A program made the position numbers and the translations under genes. From NCBI RefSeq assembly GCF_003286085.1, contig NW_020825504.1:62001-126000 (forward strand): 64,000 nt of DNA, read 5' to 3'. Positions 33,309 to 43,492 of the stretch are shown here, in pieces. The stretch's first letter is position 1; each line of letters begins with the position of its first letter. The notes below the pieces were generated by a model that did not search any database, was not told the DNA's origin, and saw only the letters and a program-made list of their open reading frames with translations. The DNA is from Drosophila persimilis (Eukaryota; Arthropoda; Insecta; Diptera; Drosophilidae).

Positions 33309-34413
33309 TATACCCGATACTCAAAATGAGTATTGGGGTATATTAGATTTGTGGTAAAAGTGAATGTGTGTAACGTCCAGAAGGAATCGTTTCCGACCCT
33401 ATAAAGTATATATATTCTTGATCAGCATCAATAGCCGAGTCGATTGAGCCCTGTCTGTCTGTCCGTCCGTCCGTCTGTCCGTCTGTCCGTCCCCTTCAGC
33501 GCCTAATGCTCAAAGACTATAAGAGCTAGAACAACGATGTTTTGGATCCAGACTTCTGGGATATGTCACTGCTCCAAAAATATTTCAAAACTTTGCCCCG
33601 CCCACTTCCGCCCCCACAAAGGGCGAAAATCTGTGGCATCCACAATTTCGACGATACGAGAAAACTAAAAACGCAGAATCGTAGAAGATGACTATATCTT
33701 CTAGAGTGCAAAATCTGAACCAGATCGTATAATTATTATAGCCAGAATCACGAAAACAATTTCACTCTTTCTCGCTCTGTCTCACTCTAACACACAGGTT
33801 TCATGGTCGGTTTTGCCAATTGCAAAATATGAGTTCAAGGATCTCAGAACCTATAAAAGCCAGAGCAACCAAATTTGGTATCCACACTCCTGTGATATCG
33901 AACCTTGACCGTTTCATGTCCAAATTTCGCCACACCCCCTTCCGCCCCCGCAAAGGACGAAAATCTGAGGCAACCACAAATCTCAGAGACTATTAAGGCT
34001 AGAGTAACCAAATTTGGTACACACACTCCTTTAAGATGTCACTATAAAACGTATATCTCAGAATTTCGCCCCACCCCCATCCGCCCCCACAAAGGACGAA
34101 AATCTGTTGCATCCACAATATTGCAGATTTGAGAAAACTAAAAACGCAGAATCATAGATAATGACCATATCTATTAGATTGCTGAATCTGGACCAGATCA
34201 GATAATTTTTATAGCCAAAAGGAACAAATCAATTTGCAGTGGCTACGCAGCGCCCGACGTCACGCTCAGACTGATTTTCTGTCTCTCTCGCACGCACTCT
34301 TTGTCGTGTCGTTAAATATTAGCGGCGTCTGCCGGAGGAGAGCCATACTGACTTAGTATCGGGTATAACTCTAGAGTTGCGGTGTCCGCAGCAACTCACA
34401 ACGTTCCCCCTCG
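33309..34413 (+). mobile_element. DINE-1 Helentron, full length (DINE 14)
   Basis: Sits in the NHL 3' flank. It begins like DINE 11, but its 3' half matches DINE 6/10-type variants (for example GAACCTTGACC, TTATAGCC), and it runs into the AT-rich spacer instead of a pol fragment. It may therefore be a recombinant between two DINE copies. Confidence 0.85.
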
Positions 34414-34517
34414 TTTTAATTATTTGCTATTCATTTATTCTTTTCAATAATAAAAAAAATTACTAAAAAATCTTTTTTTTTTCTCATGGACACACATATC
34501 TATATACCCTTCCTTTT
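34414..34517. other. AT-rich spacer, copy 4
   Basis: Same sequence as 23287-23387, but its terminal T tract is split by the DINE at 34518. Confidence 0.6.
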
Positions 34518-35630
34518 TATACCCGATACTCAAAATGAGTATTGGGGTATATTAGATTTGTGGTAAAAGTGGATGTGTGTAACGTCCAGAAGGAATCGTT
34601 TCCGACCCTATAAAGTATATATATTCTTGATCAGCATCAATAGCCGAGTCGATTGAGCCCTGTCTGTCTGTCCGTCCGTCCGTCTGTCCGTCTGACCGTC
34701 TGTCCGTCCCCTTCAGCGCCTAATGCTCAAAGACTATAAGAGCTAGAGCAACGATGTTTTGGATCCAGACTTCTGTGATATGTCACTGCTCCAAAAATAT
34801 TTCAAAACTTTGCCCCGCCCACTTCCGCCCCCACAAAGGGCGAAAATCTGTGGCATCCACAATTTCGACGATACGAGAAAACTAAAAACGCAGAATCGTA
34901 GAAGATGACTATATCTTCTAGAGTGCAAAATCTGAACCAGATCGTATAATTATTATAGCCAGAATCACGAAAACAATTTCACTCTTTCTCGCTCTGTCTC
35001 ACTCTAACACACAGGTTTCATGGTCGGTTTTGCCAATTGCAAAATATGAGTTCAAGGATCTCAGAACCTATAAAAGCCAGAGCAACCAAATTTGGTATCC
35101 ACACTCCTGTGATATCGAACCTTGACCGTTTCATGTCCAAATTTCGCCACACCCCCTTCCGCCCCCGCAAAGGACGAAAATCTGAGGCAACCACAAATCT
35201 CAGAGACTATTAAGGCTAGAGTAACCAAATTTGGTGCACACACTCCTTTAAGATGTCACTATAAAACGTATATCTCAGAATTTCGCCCCACCCCCATCCG
35301 CCCCCACAAAGGACGAAAATCTGTTGCATCCACAATATTGCAGATTTGAGAAAACTAAAAACGCAGAATCATAGATAATGACCATATCTATTAGATTGCT
35401 GAATCTGGACCAGATCAGATAATTTTTATAGCCAAAAGGAACAAATCAATTTGCAGTGGCTACGCAGCGCCCGACGTCACGCTCAGACTGATTTTCTGTC
35501 TCTCTCGCACGCACTCTTTGTCGTGTCGTTAAATATTAGCGGCGTCTGCCGGAGGAGAGCCATACTGACTTAGTATCGGGTATAACTCTAGAGTTGCGGT
35601 GTCCGCAGCAACTCACAACGTTCCCCCTCG
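34518..35630 (+). mobile_element. DINE-1 Helentron inserted in AT-rich spacer (DINE 15)
   Basis: Full-length element in a T run that is empty at 23386-23396 and 30260-30270. The flanking sequence resumes after it with the gag-side fragment (TTTAAAATTTCATC). Confidence 0.9.
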
Positions 35631-35897
35631 TTTTTTTTACTGTTTAAAATTTCATCAATATAAAATTTTTTTTTTTATATATATTTGATCAAAATTAAGG
35701 AAGAAAAAAAAATGTTAAGGGACATGTGATCGATTTACAGGTTTTTCATTATATAATTCAATATCGATCACATGGTTTTAGTAATAGCCTAACAGAGGTT
35801 AGTATTTTCAAGTTGCACTTTAAGGGTGCTTCAACTCGAGATAGAATATTATAATTATTGGCAATATGAGGCATGGCATTTCTGCAGCTCAATAGCG

Positions 35898-36306
35898 TTA
35901 CTTCGCACCAGTGCGAAGTTGTTTATTGATTTCCTTGATGCGCTCTTGGCAGCGTTGTCGGTCCTTTTCATTTGTATATGTTTTTTCCAGGTCCCGCTCC
36001 AGACGTCGTTGTTGAAGCAGCCGTTTGATCCGGCCGCCCCTCTTTGTTTTCTTCCTTGGGCGTTTTTCTTGTCGTGCCCTGTACTCAGCTATTGTGAGTG
36101 GGCGTGGTCCATCGTTTGGATACACTTCTAATGCCGAGTGCGTCCCTTTGCTCGGTAGGAGCAGCGTCGGCGAAGTCTGGTGCATTTTCTGCTGCTGGAG
36201 TGGTTGTGTTACTGTCCATCGACGGTGCAAGGGGCGGTCCTATGCCACTCGCACTTATATTATTGGTCCTTGCTGGGTCTGGTGGGGCCGGTGCTGGTCT
36301 TCGCAC
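35898..36306 (-). pseudogene. Gag-like basic ORF of 412/mdg1-like element, copy 3 (frameshifted)
   Basis: Same gene as 23657-24076, but a short deletion near 36134 removes part of the SLQEALEV-coding region and shifts the frame. It leaves two overlapping open pieces (36306-36085 and 36230-35898). Dead copy. Confidence 0.6.
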
Positions 36307-36745
36307 AGGTTTTTATATTGCGTGTACGCTCTTTGTAGCGCGGGCTGTTATATCTCCTTGGGTATTATATATTCCTGGCCGCATTGTAGCCGCCAAATTT
36401 AAGGGTATAAATTATAATGCAACATGGGTTTGTGCGTAATATCGTCGGCAGTCGTGCATGGGTCTGGCGAAACGGCTGGTTTGGCTTTCTGCTGGGTTTT
36501 TTTTTTTTTCTTGGCACTGGCACTGGGGACAACACTGTTTCAATAGTTTTTCCAATTTTCTTTTGACTTGGTCCGATTTTTTAAAACAAAATCACATAGT
36601 ATTATATTTTTTTTTTTTTTTCGGCCATTCTTTGTCTTTCAAAATTTTAACACTTTTTTTGAAAAAATTTCTCTCTTTTTTTTTTTTTCTCAATCCTTAG
36701 ATTGATCCATCGCGTAGGACATATCGAGTCCTGTCACGGTCGCCA

Positions 36746-37224
36746 TGTAAAATGAAATGTTCAAATCCTTTTTGTTGGATCGTTGGGACTCAACCCTCCG
36801 ATCTGTTTTATTGTGATTTCTGTTCTGTCTTTTACAATTGTGGTTTGGGCTTTTGTAAGCCAAAAGCCGCGGAGCTGCGCTGCCAGTGACGCCGGCAGCG
36901 GAGCGGCAGAACTATGTGTTCTTATCTCTTATATGTTAATATGTATATGCTCAGCGCTGTTGGCAGCGAGAGCGCGAGGGAAGATATATGTGTGTATGCA
37001 TGTATATTAGTGCCGTCAAGTCATGGGAACATGCTGACGCTGCCCTTGGGTCGCTCGAGGCATTCTTGAGTGAATCGTAATACGATCACCCAGAATGTCT
37101 GGGACTTTATTGTTACGTAAACACTGAAACAAAGTGTTACAGTGTGTATTCTTTAAGTACCGTCGGTACAGTGGGTATTCGAAATAATGAATACTTTACT
37201 TTACTTTAATATGAGCATACTACA
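36746..37224 (-). mobile_element. LTR of 412/mdg1-like retrotransposon, copy 3
   Basis: 479 bp, same ends, primer-binding site at 36730-36745, same cut in the NHL gene. Confidence 0.85.
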
Positions 37225-37546
37225 GGTCACTCTGGCCAAGAATAACCATCAAGTTCTTGTGATGGATCTGCTGTATGTCTAGTGATTATAAGATAACACC
37301 CTGTTGTGTCCGGGATCGTGAGAATTGCGGATAAACACACAATCGCTTATCTTCATCGGTACTTAGGCGTTGGTTGCGTTTTATTTCCTATTTGCAAAAG
37401 GAGTTTAATACATTTTATTCTTATATGTATCTACGCACGCTTCGTCTTTTCTCCCCGATCTTTTATCGACTGCTCCAACTAATGTTACCTTATTGTCTTT
37501 TCATATTGTGACCATTTTTCTTCTTGTCTTTTCATAGTGTGATAAT
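37225..37546 (+). pseudogene. 3' stump of an NHL gene, copy c
   Basis: Last ~19 codons (37225-37282) plus the 3' flank. Its flank keeps the ordinary TTTATTTCCTATTTGC sequence, unlike stumps a and b, so it is the older form. Confidence 0.9.
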
Positions 37547-37903
37547 TATACCCGATACTCAAAATGAGTATTGGGGTATATTAGATTTGTGGTAAAAGTG
37601 AATGTGTGTAACGTCCAGAAGGAATCGTTTCCGACCCTATAAAGTATATATATTCTTGATCAGCATCAATAGCCGAGTCGATTGAGCCCTGTCTGTCTGT
37701 CCGTCCGTCCGTCTGTCCGTCTGTCCGTCCCCTTCAGCTCCTAGTGCTCAAAGACTATAAGAGCTAGAGCAACGATGTTTTGGATCCAGACTTCTGTGAT
37801 ATGTCACTGCTACAAAAATATTTCAAAACTTTGCGCCGCCCACTTCCGCTCCCACAAAGGGGGAAAATCTGTGGCATCCACAATTTCGACGATACGAGAA
37901 AAC
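37547..37903 (+). mobile_element. 5' DINE-1 fragment fused to BEL/Pao fragment, second instance
   Basis: Same breakpoint as 17546/17547 (GAGAAAACC joined to AGCTTCTTTAATTTC), here lying in the NHL 3' flank. Confidence 0.8.
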
Positions 37904-38378
37904 CAGCTTCTTTAATTTCAGCTACATCAAGGTAGACTTTTCGTTTGGTCTTACGATCACACATCCTGTAGACCCAAGCGACAGCACGCATCAGCCTTGT
38001 AAATGAAGATAACCTTTCCAGCAACTCCCTGAATATGATATTGACAGATCCATCTGAAGACATCTCATTTATTGATAACGTAAACTTGCATCTTACTTCC
38101 AGTTCCGTGTCACCAACGTCTGAAGTTCCTAGATTCCATAGACTTGCGTCTATGTTTCTCGAGTTCCAGATCTGAGTTTGGTGCCAAAGTCTGCCGGGTT
38201 ATCCTTAGTAGGCACCCAATGCCAATCTTCCAACCTTGTTGCCTCGAAATATCTCGTCAATTATGTGTCCTACATATGGGTTATATTTTTTGTGATCTGA
38301 TTTAATCCATGCTAAGACAGTCTTGGAGTCGGACCACATGTGGTCACATTTGGGTTTGACGTCGTGACCCTCAAGACC
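37904..38378 (-). pseudogene. BEL/Pao pol fragment, second short copy
   Basis: Matches 17547-18021, with the same deletion and the same retained Trp codon. No integrase core. Confidence 0.75.
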
Positions 38379-38866
38379 TCATATCTTTTAGACTGCAGAA
38401 TCTGAATCGGATCGTATCATTATTATAGCCAGCATCAAGAAAACGCCACACCCCCTTCCACCCCCGCAAAGGACGTAAATCTGGGGCATCCACAAATCTC
38501 AGAGACTATTAAGGCTAGAGTATTCAAATTAGGTATCCACACTTCTTTTAGATCTCACTATAAAACGTATATCTCAAAATTTCGCCCCACCCATTTCGCA
38601 TCCACAATATTGCAGATTCGAGAAAACTAAAAACGCACAATCATAGAGAACTGATTTAGTTCGGATCATTTTCGTAGCGTAAATCAACAAATCAATTTGC
38701 AGTGGCTACGCAGCGCCCGACGTCACGTTCAGTCCAGTCACAACATGCCCACTCGTTTTTTTTGGTTTCTCGTATCTTTGAAATTGTGGATGCCACAGAT
38801 TGTCGTTCTTTGTGTGGGCGGAAGGGGGCGGGGCGAAGTTTTGAAATATACTTGTACCAGTGACAG
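38379..38866. mobile_element. Forward plus reverse DINE-1 fragments
   Basis: A forward fragment (to about 38757) is followed by the reverse, internally deleted type (38762-38866), as at 11108-11657. The reverse piece breaks off at CTTGTACCAGTGACAG and does not reach a DINE terminus. Confidence 0.7.
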
Positions 38867-40107
38867 AGGGGAAGGGACTTTTTGTCATGTCAGGGGAAAA
38901 AGAAAACAGGGCACCACAGAAAAAAGGAAATGACACGACACGACACGGTTATAAACGTCCGACGATCGCAACCTCTCGAGTGGGTGGACGAGATGAGAGT
39001 GGCAGACGAGGTTCATGGTGGAACACTCCATGTCCGCCAACTCTCACACTCTCCACTCCACTCGACCGATCGTCATTTACCGGTGCTCTCACCCCCGGTT
39101 CCACTTTCACTCACCCTAATATTGAGTGATATGAAAGTGGTCCAAGCGCAGCAGCACCGATAAGTTGGCAATGGAAAATTGCATTGGCTGTTTCTTTTAG
39201 TGGCGCTTGCTTCGTGTTGTTATTGTAAATGGCCCGTGTCGTATGTTCTTTGTGCCGTATGTAGTGGCTGCTCTGTTGTTGGGTGATGGGATTGGAAGGG
39301 GGGAAGGGGATAAATGCCTGCTCCCGTATTACCACCCGGATACTTTAAACTTCCGGATCTTTCGATCCGGGCGCGAGACGCTCCGAGGCGACGATCGCAT
39401 AGCATCTTGTGGGTGATTGAAATGGCTTTATTGGGTCGTTTGGCAGAGTGGCGAAGGTTGGCAGTGTGTATTTTGTTCCTGCACAACAGCATTTGGCATT
39501 TAGTGTCATTTTAAGGGGGTGGGTGAGGAATTGGCTGGGCGTAATTGCCGAAGTTGGCGGCCGATAACACACTGGCATTGATAAATGCAATTTGAATTTC
39601 AATTGACTTTTGTGTGTTATCGGCTCGGGTATTTTCCTAATTGGCGTGGTATTTTTTTTGTTGGGTCATTAATGGCGCTGCCACTTGTCAGATATTGGGG
39701 AATTTGGAAAGAAGAAGAAGAAAGAGAAAAGAAGAAGGGTAAGTAAATATATAAATGGACTACAAAAATTTACAATTAGACTACAATAAGACTACAATAA
39801 ATTACAAAAACTTATTGCTAATATCACAGATAATTAACTAATGGTAAACACAACACACTACGGAACAATAGAAGTGACATCTACAACAAAAACATTGATG
39901 CAGACAAGGTAAAATAAACGATAATTGACATACATTTACACATATATATATAAACATATTAATTAAAATTTATTTTATTTCTAACAGGAGGACAAACGAC
40001 AACGGAGCACCGGCCGGCATAGCGAAACGCAATGCGAACATTGCGCCGCATGCCGGTTGTTTATACACGGAGCGTTTTCCGCATTAGTGTTAATTCACGG
40101 ATGGGGG
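38867..40107. other. Apparently single-copy sequence, no gene recognised
   Basis: The only stretch over 1 kb that is neither repeated in the window nor recognisable as a transposon. No convincing ORF. It has an A-rich purine tract (about 39707-39737) followed by a strong donor-like GGGTAAGTA (39736-39744) and, 250 bp on, an acceptor-like TTTATTTCTAACAG (ending about 39987), so it may contain an exon-intron fragment of a host gene. A 13-bp inverted repeat (GCCGATAACACAC) lies at 39560-39572 and 39612-39624. Confidence 0.5.
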
Positions 40108-40354
40108 TGTGTTAGTTTTTTCTGCAATCGAATCAAAGTCTATACATGAAAGAGAAAAGTCGATCGATCCAGTTGAGCATTAGGCAATAACTATTTATTA
40201 CAAATCTCAGTACTTGAGTACTGGGCATAAGAGAGAGAATACAGTGGTGAATTTAGTACAATCATGGTGAGAGTAAATACAAAAAGTGAGCGTAGGCTCT
40301 CTATTTTACGAGGGTCATTTGAATACTTGTTCCTTAAAGGAGTTTGACCGAACA
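40108..40354 (-). mobile_element. LTR of a second BEL/Pao (roo-like) element
   Basis: About 247 bp, bounded by TG...CA. On the minus strand it begins TGTTCGGTCAAACTCC after a purine-rich run (AACGGGGCCGGGA) that fits a polypurine tract, and it ends near CTAACA. The left boundary is uncertain by two bases. No matching second LTR is seen. Confidence 0.55.
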
Positions 40355-40682
40355 TCCCGGCCCCGTTGAAAGGACTGCTTTCAAACCACCGGAAGAATTG
40401 CCAACTTGTGTATTGGCCTGCAACATGTTCCATTTGCAGTGCGGAGGTGCACCACCAGTGAACGGCCTTTTTGAGAAGGCAAACGAACACGGCTATGTAT
40501 GATTTTGTAGGTCCCTTTCCTCGAATGCGTAGATATGTGTTGATGGGTCCACAAAAGTCAACTCCACAGCGTTCAAAGGGTCAATGAGCCATTGAGTTGT
40601 TGTAGCAGCTTCGGTCTGTAGCGAACGCAGTGTACACAGGAGCGAACAATTCGACGTGCCAAGTCTCTGGTGTAATCGACGT
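40355..40682 (-). pseudogene. BEL/Pao (roo-like) integrase and 3'-end remnant
   Basis: On the minus strand: the zinc-region motif RRIVRSCVHCVRYRP, then in another frame VDFCGPINTYLRIRGKGPTK and VFVCLLKKAVH, typical of the BEL/roo integrase core, then an abrupt jump to element 3'-end sequence leading into the LTR. The rest of the integrase is deleted and the frame is broken. Confidence 0.7.
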
Positions 40683-40808
40683 ACAATCCTTTTCTTGGAT
40701 CTTTGGGGGTCAACCCTCCGATCTGTTTTATTGGGTTTTCTATTCTGAATTTTACAATTGTGTTTTGGGCTTTTGTAAGCCAAAAGCCGCGGAGCTGCGC
40801 TGCCAGTG
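40683..40808 (-). mobile_element. Fragment of the 412/mdg1-like LTR
   Basis: About 126 bp matching 24530-24655 with a handful of substitutions (CAACCCTCCGATCTG; GCCAAAAGCCGCGGAGC). It is more diverged than the three full LTRs, so it is an older relic. Confidence 0.7.
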
Positions 40809-40810
40809 CC

Positions 40811-40867
40811 AGCACTACGCGCTCAGAGGGATGAACTGACGGACAGACGAACAGAGTATCGGGTATA
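40811..40867 (-). mobile_element. Reverse DINE-1 terminus upstream of NHL copy 4
   Basis: Short remnant from AGCACTACGC to AGTATCGGGTATA, equal to the inner end of 6866-7077. The NHL 5' flank follows (40868-41611), including the old DINE 3' remnant ending near 41040. Confidence 0.75.
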
Positions 40868-41611
40868 AAAATCCAGAATTCTCCCTTTCCACAATTCACA
40901 AATTTTTCCTGCATTTGGTCTTAAAAAAAGGCAAAAAATGCGCAATCGGCAGCACTGGATGGAAGAGAGCAATACTGACTATGTTTCGGGGATAAATATA
41001 GATTTTCGGTTGCAGCAGCAACTCAGAACGTTCCCCCTAGTTTTTTTCTTGATCTAGAGTGCCTGGGGATTAAATGTCAAAGTTAACAATCTTTTGTGAT
41101 CGGACTTTCGTCATTATTATCGTCAGACTTTTGTGTAAATGAGCATACAGTACGGGTCTAAGAAAAAAAAGTATTCGTCCAATATTTTAATCAAATCTGC
41201 GTAAGTGAGCGAAGCGAGTTAGCCGGCAATTGAAGTACGAGAAAAGTGGTTGTGCAAGGGTTAGTGCAAAAAAAAATAAGTAGATTTAGATTAAAAAGAA
41301 GAAAAGCTTGATGGCTACATTAACAGTGAACACGATTGGACCTAAGGATCGATCATGTAGATCAATTAATCAAGAATCTACATGCAAACAAAATTTCGCG
41401 GTTGTACATGAGGTATAAGAAAATTCATACTCAGATGGAAAAATGAAATATTTTCAATAAGGTTTGACCTTTGATTCAGGGAATTTAAAACTTTCTGAAA
41501 TTCAATGAAAAAAAAACCATATCCGACCGCCATATAATTTCTGCATATAAATTCTTGTTAAGTAAATAAAAAAAAAATACCAAGCATTCAACTTTTTTAG
41601 CATGCTCAAGA

Positions 41612-42640
41612 ATGGCCAATTTTCATGTACTGATGTCCAACTCCTTGACTGAGGATAGGGCCGGACCAAGTTTTGCTAAACAACAACAGCAGCAGCAAGA
41701 GGTCGAACAGGCGCTCCAGGCACCAGCCCAAGTGGGACTCAACAACAATAATGGTTACTGCCTGCCAGATGCCAATTCTTCTGTCAACAGTTTAAGCGCC
41801 GTTCACAGTAAGGCCACTCCCATGAAGATCGGGTGGAAATTTGGCTGCCTGGGTGCGGGCAATGGACAATTAAATGCACCGAATGGCTTTTGCTTGGGCA
41901 TCGACGAGGACATCATTGTTGCCGATTCGAAAAATCACCGAATCGCTGTATACGCCAAAATGGGAGCCCTGAAGTTCCAGTTTGGCGATGCCGGCAAGCG
42001 GAACGGCCAGCTTTTTTATCCCCGCAAAGTGGCTGTCTTCCAACACAATGGAAATTTCGTTGTCTGCGATCGCGGCAATGGACGCTCTCGCATGCAGATC
42101 TTCTCTAAGTGCGGCACATATATGTTCAAGATTTCCATCAGGTTTATGGATATTGTGACCGGGTTGGCTGTCAGCACCAAGGGTCATATTGTGGCCGTCG
42201 ATAGTGTCTCGCCGACTGTCTTTGTTATATCCGAGGAGGGTATGCTGTTGCACTGGTTCGACTGCAGTGTCTTTGTGCGTGAACCCTCAGACATAGCCAT
42301 ACGCGACAATGTTTTCTACCTTTGCGATATGAAGGCTCATGGCGTGGCCGTTTTCAAGGACAGTGGCGAATTCCTCTATCGCATTGGCAACGAGAGGGTA
42401 TCCTGCTACCCCACGGGCATTGATATATCCAGTGCTGGGGATTTGCTCATTGGGGATACCCATGGATATCGCTTCCATGTGACCTGCTACGGGAGCGACG
42501 GTGTTTTCAAGTCGGTCTTCGAGTTTCCTCAACTGAATGTTTCACGTTGCTGCGGCTTGAAGATCACATCCGAAGGTCATGTGGTCACTCTGGCCAAGAA
42601 TAACCATCAAGTTCTTGTGATGGATCTGCTGTATGTCTAG
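41612..42640 (+). CDS. Brat-like NHL-only protein, copy 4 (intact)
   Basis: 342 residues, open throughout. The N-terminal part matches copy 3 (short Gln tract, PDANSS) while the propeller matches copy 2 (SKCGTY, RFMD, DISSA, TCYG, SEGHV). Copy 4 is thus either close to the ancestral sequence or a gene-conversion mosaic. It keeps the full leader and the short upstream ORF. Role as for copy 2: a probable RNA-binding propeller, by homology to Brat. Start chosen by conservation with copies 2 and 3. Confidence 0.88.
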   Translation: MANFHVLMSNSLTEDRAGPSFAKQQQQQQEVEQALQAPAQVGLNNNNGYCLPDANSSVNSLSAVHSKATPMKIGWKFGCLGAGNGQLNAPNGFCLGIDEDIIVADSKNHRIAVYAKMGALKFQFGDAGKRNGQLFYPRKVAVFQHNGNFVVCDRGNGRSRMQIFSKCGTYMFKISIRFMDIVTGLAVSTKGHIVAVDSVSPTVFVISEEGMLLHWFDCSVFVREPSDIAIRDNVFYLCDMKAHGVAVFKDSGEFLYRIGNERVSCYPTGIDISSAGDLLIGDTHGYRFHVTCYGSDGVFKSVFEFPQLNVSRCCGLKITSEGHVVTLAKNNHQVLVMDLLYV

Positions 42641-42904
42641 TGATTATAAGATAACACCCTGTTGTGTCCGGGATCGTGAGAATTGCGGATAAACACACAA
42701 TCGCTTATCTTCATCGGTACTTAGGCGTTGGTTGCGTTTTATTTCCTATTTGCAAAAGGAGTTTAATACATTTTATTCTTATATGTATCTACGCACGCTT
42801 CGTCTTTTCTCCCCGATCTTTTATCGACTGCTCAAACTAATGTTACCTTATTGTCTTTTCATATTGTGACCATTTTTCTTCTTGTCTTTTCATAGTGTGA
42901 TAAT

Positions 42905-43492
42905 TATACCCGATACTCAAAATGAGTATTGGGGTATATTAGATTTGTGGTAAAAGTGAATGTGTGTAACGCCCAGAAGGAATCGTTTCCGACCCTATAA
43001 AGTATATATATTCTTGATCAGCATCAATAGCCGAGTCGATTGAGCCCTGTCTGTCCGTCCGTCCGTCTGTCCGTCTGTCCGTCCCCTTCAGCGCCTAGTG
43101 CTCAAAGACTATAAGAGCTAGAGCAACGATGTTTCGGATCCAGACTTCTGTGATATGTCACTGCTACAAAAATATTTCAAAACTTTGCGCCGCCCACTTC
43201 CGCTCCCACAAAGGGCGAAAATCTGTGGCATCCACAATTTCGACGATACGAGAAAACCAAAAACGCAGAATCGTAGAGAATGACCATATCTTTTAGACTG
43301 CAGAATCTGAACTGGATCGTATTATTATTATAGCCAGCATCAAGAAAACAATTTCATTTTTTCTCGCCCTGTCTCTCTCTAACACACAGGTAGCATGGGC
43401 GGCTTTGCTTGGAGTAAAACATTAGCGCTTAGATCTCAGAGACTATAAAAGCTAGAGCAACCAAATTTGGTATCCACACTCCTAATATATCG
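42905..43492 (+). mobile_element. DINE-1 Helentron, 5' half, split by LTR element
   Basis: Corresponds base for base in position to DINE 3 at 3366-3945, including the same LTR insertion point after ATCG (43489-43492). The 3' part is at 59571. Confidence 0.9.
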
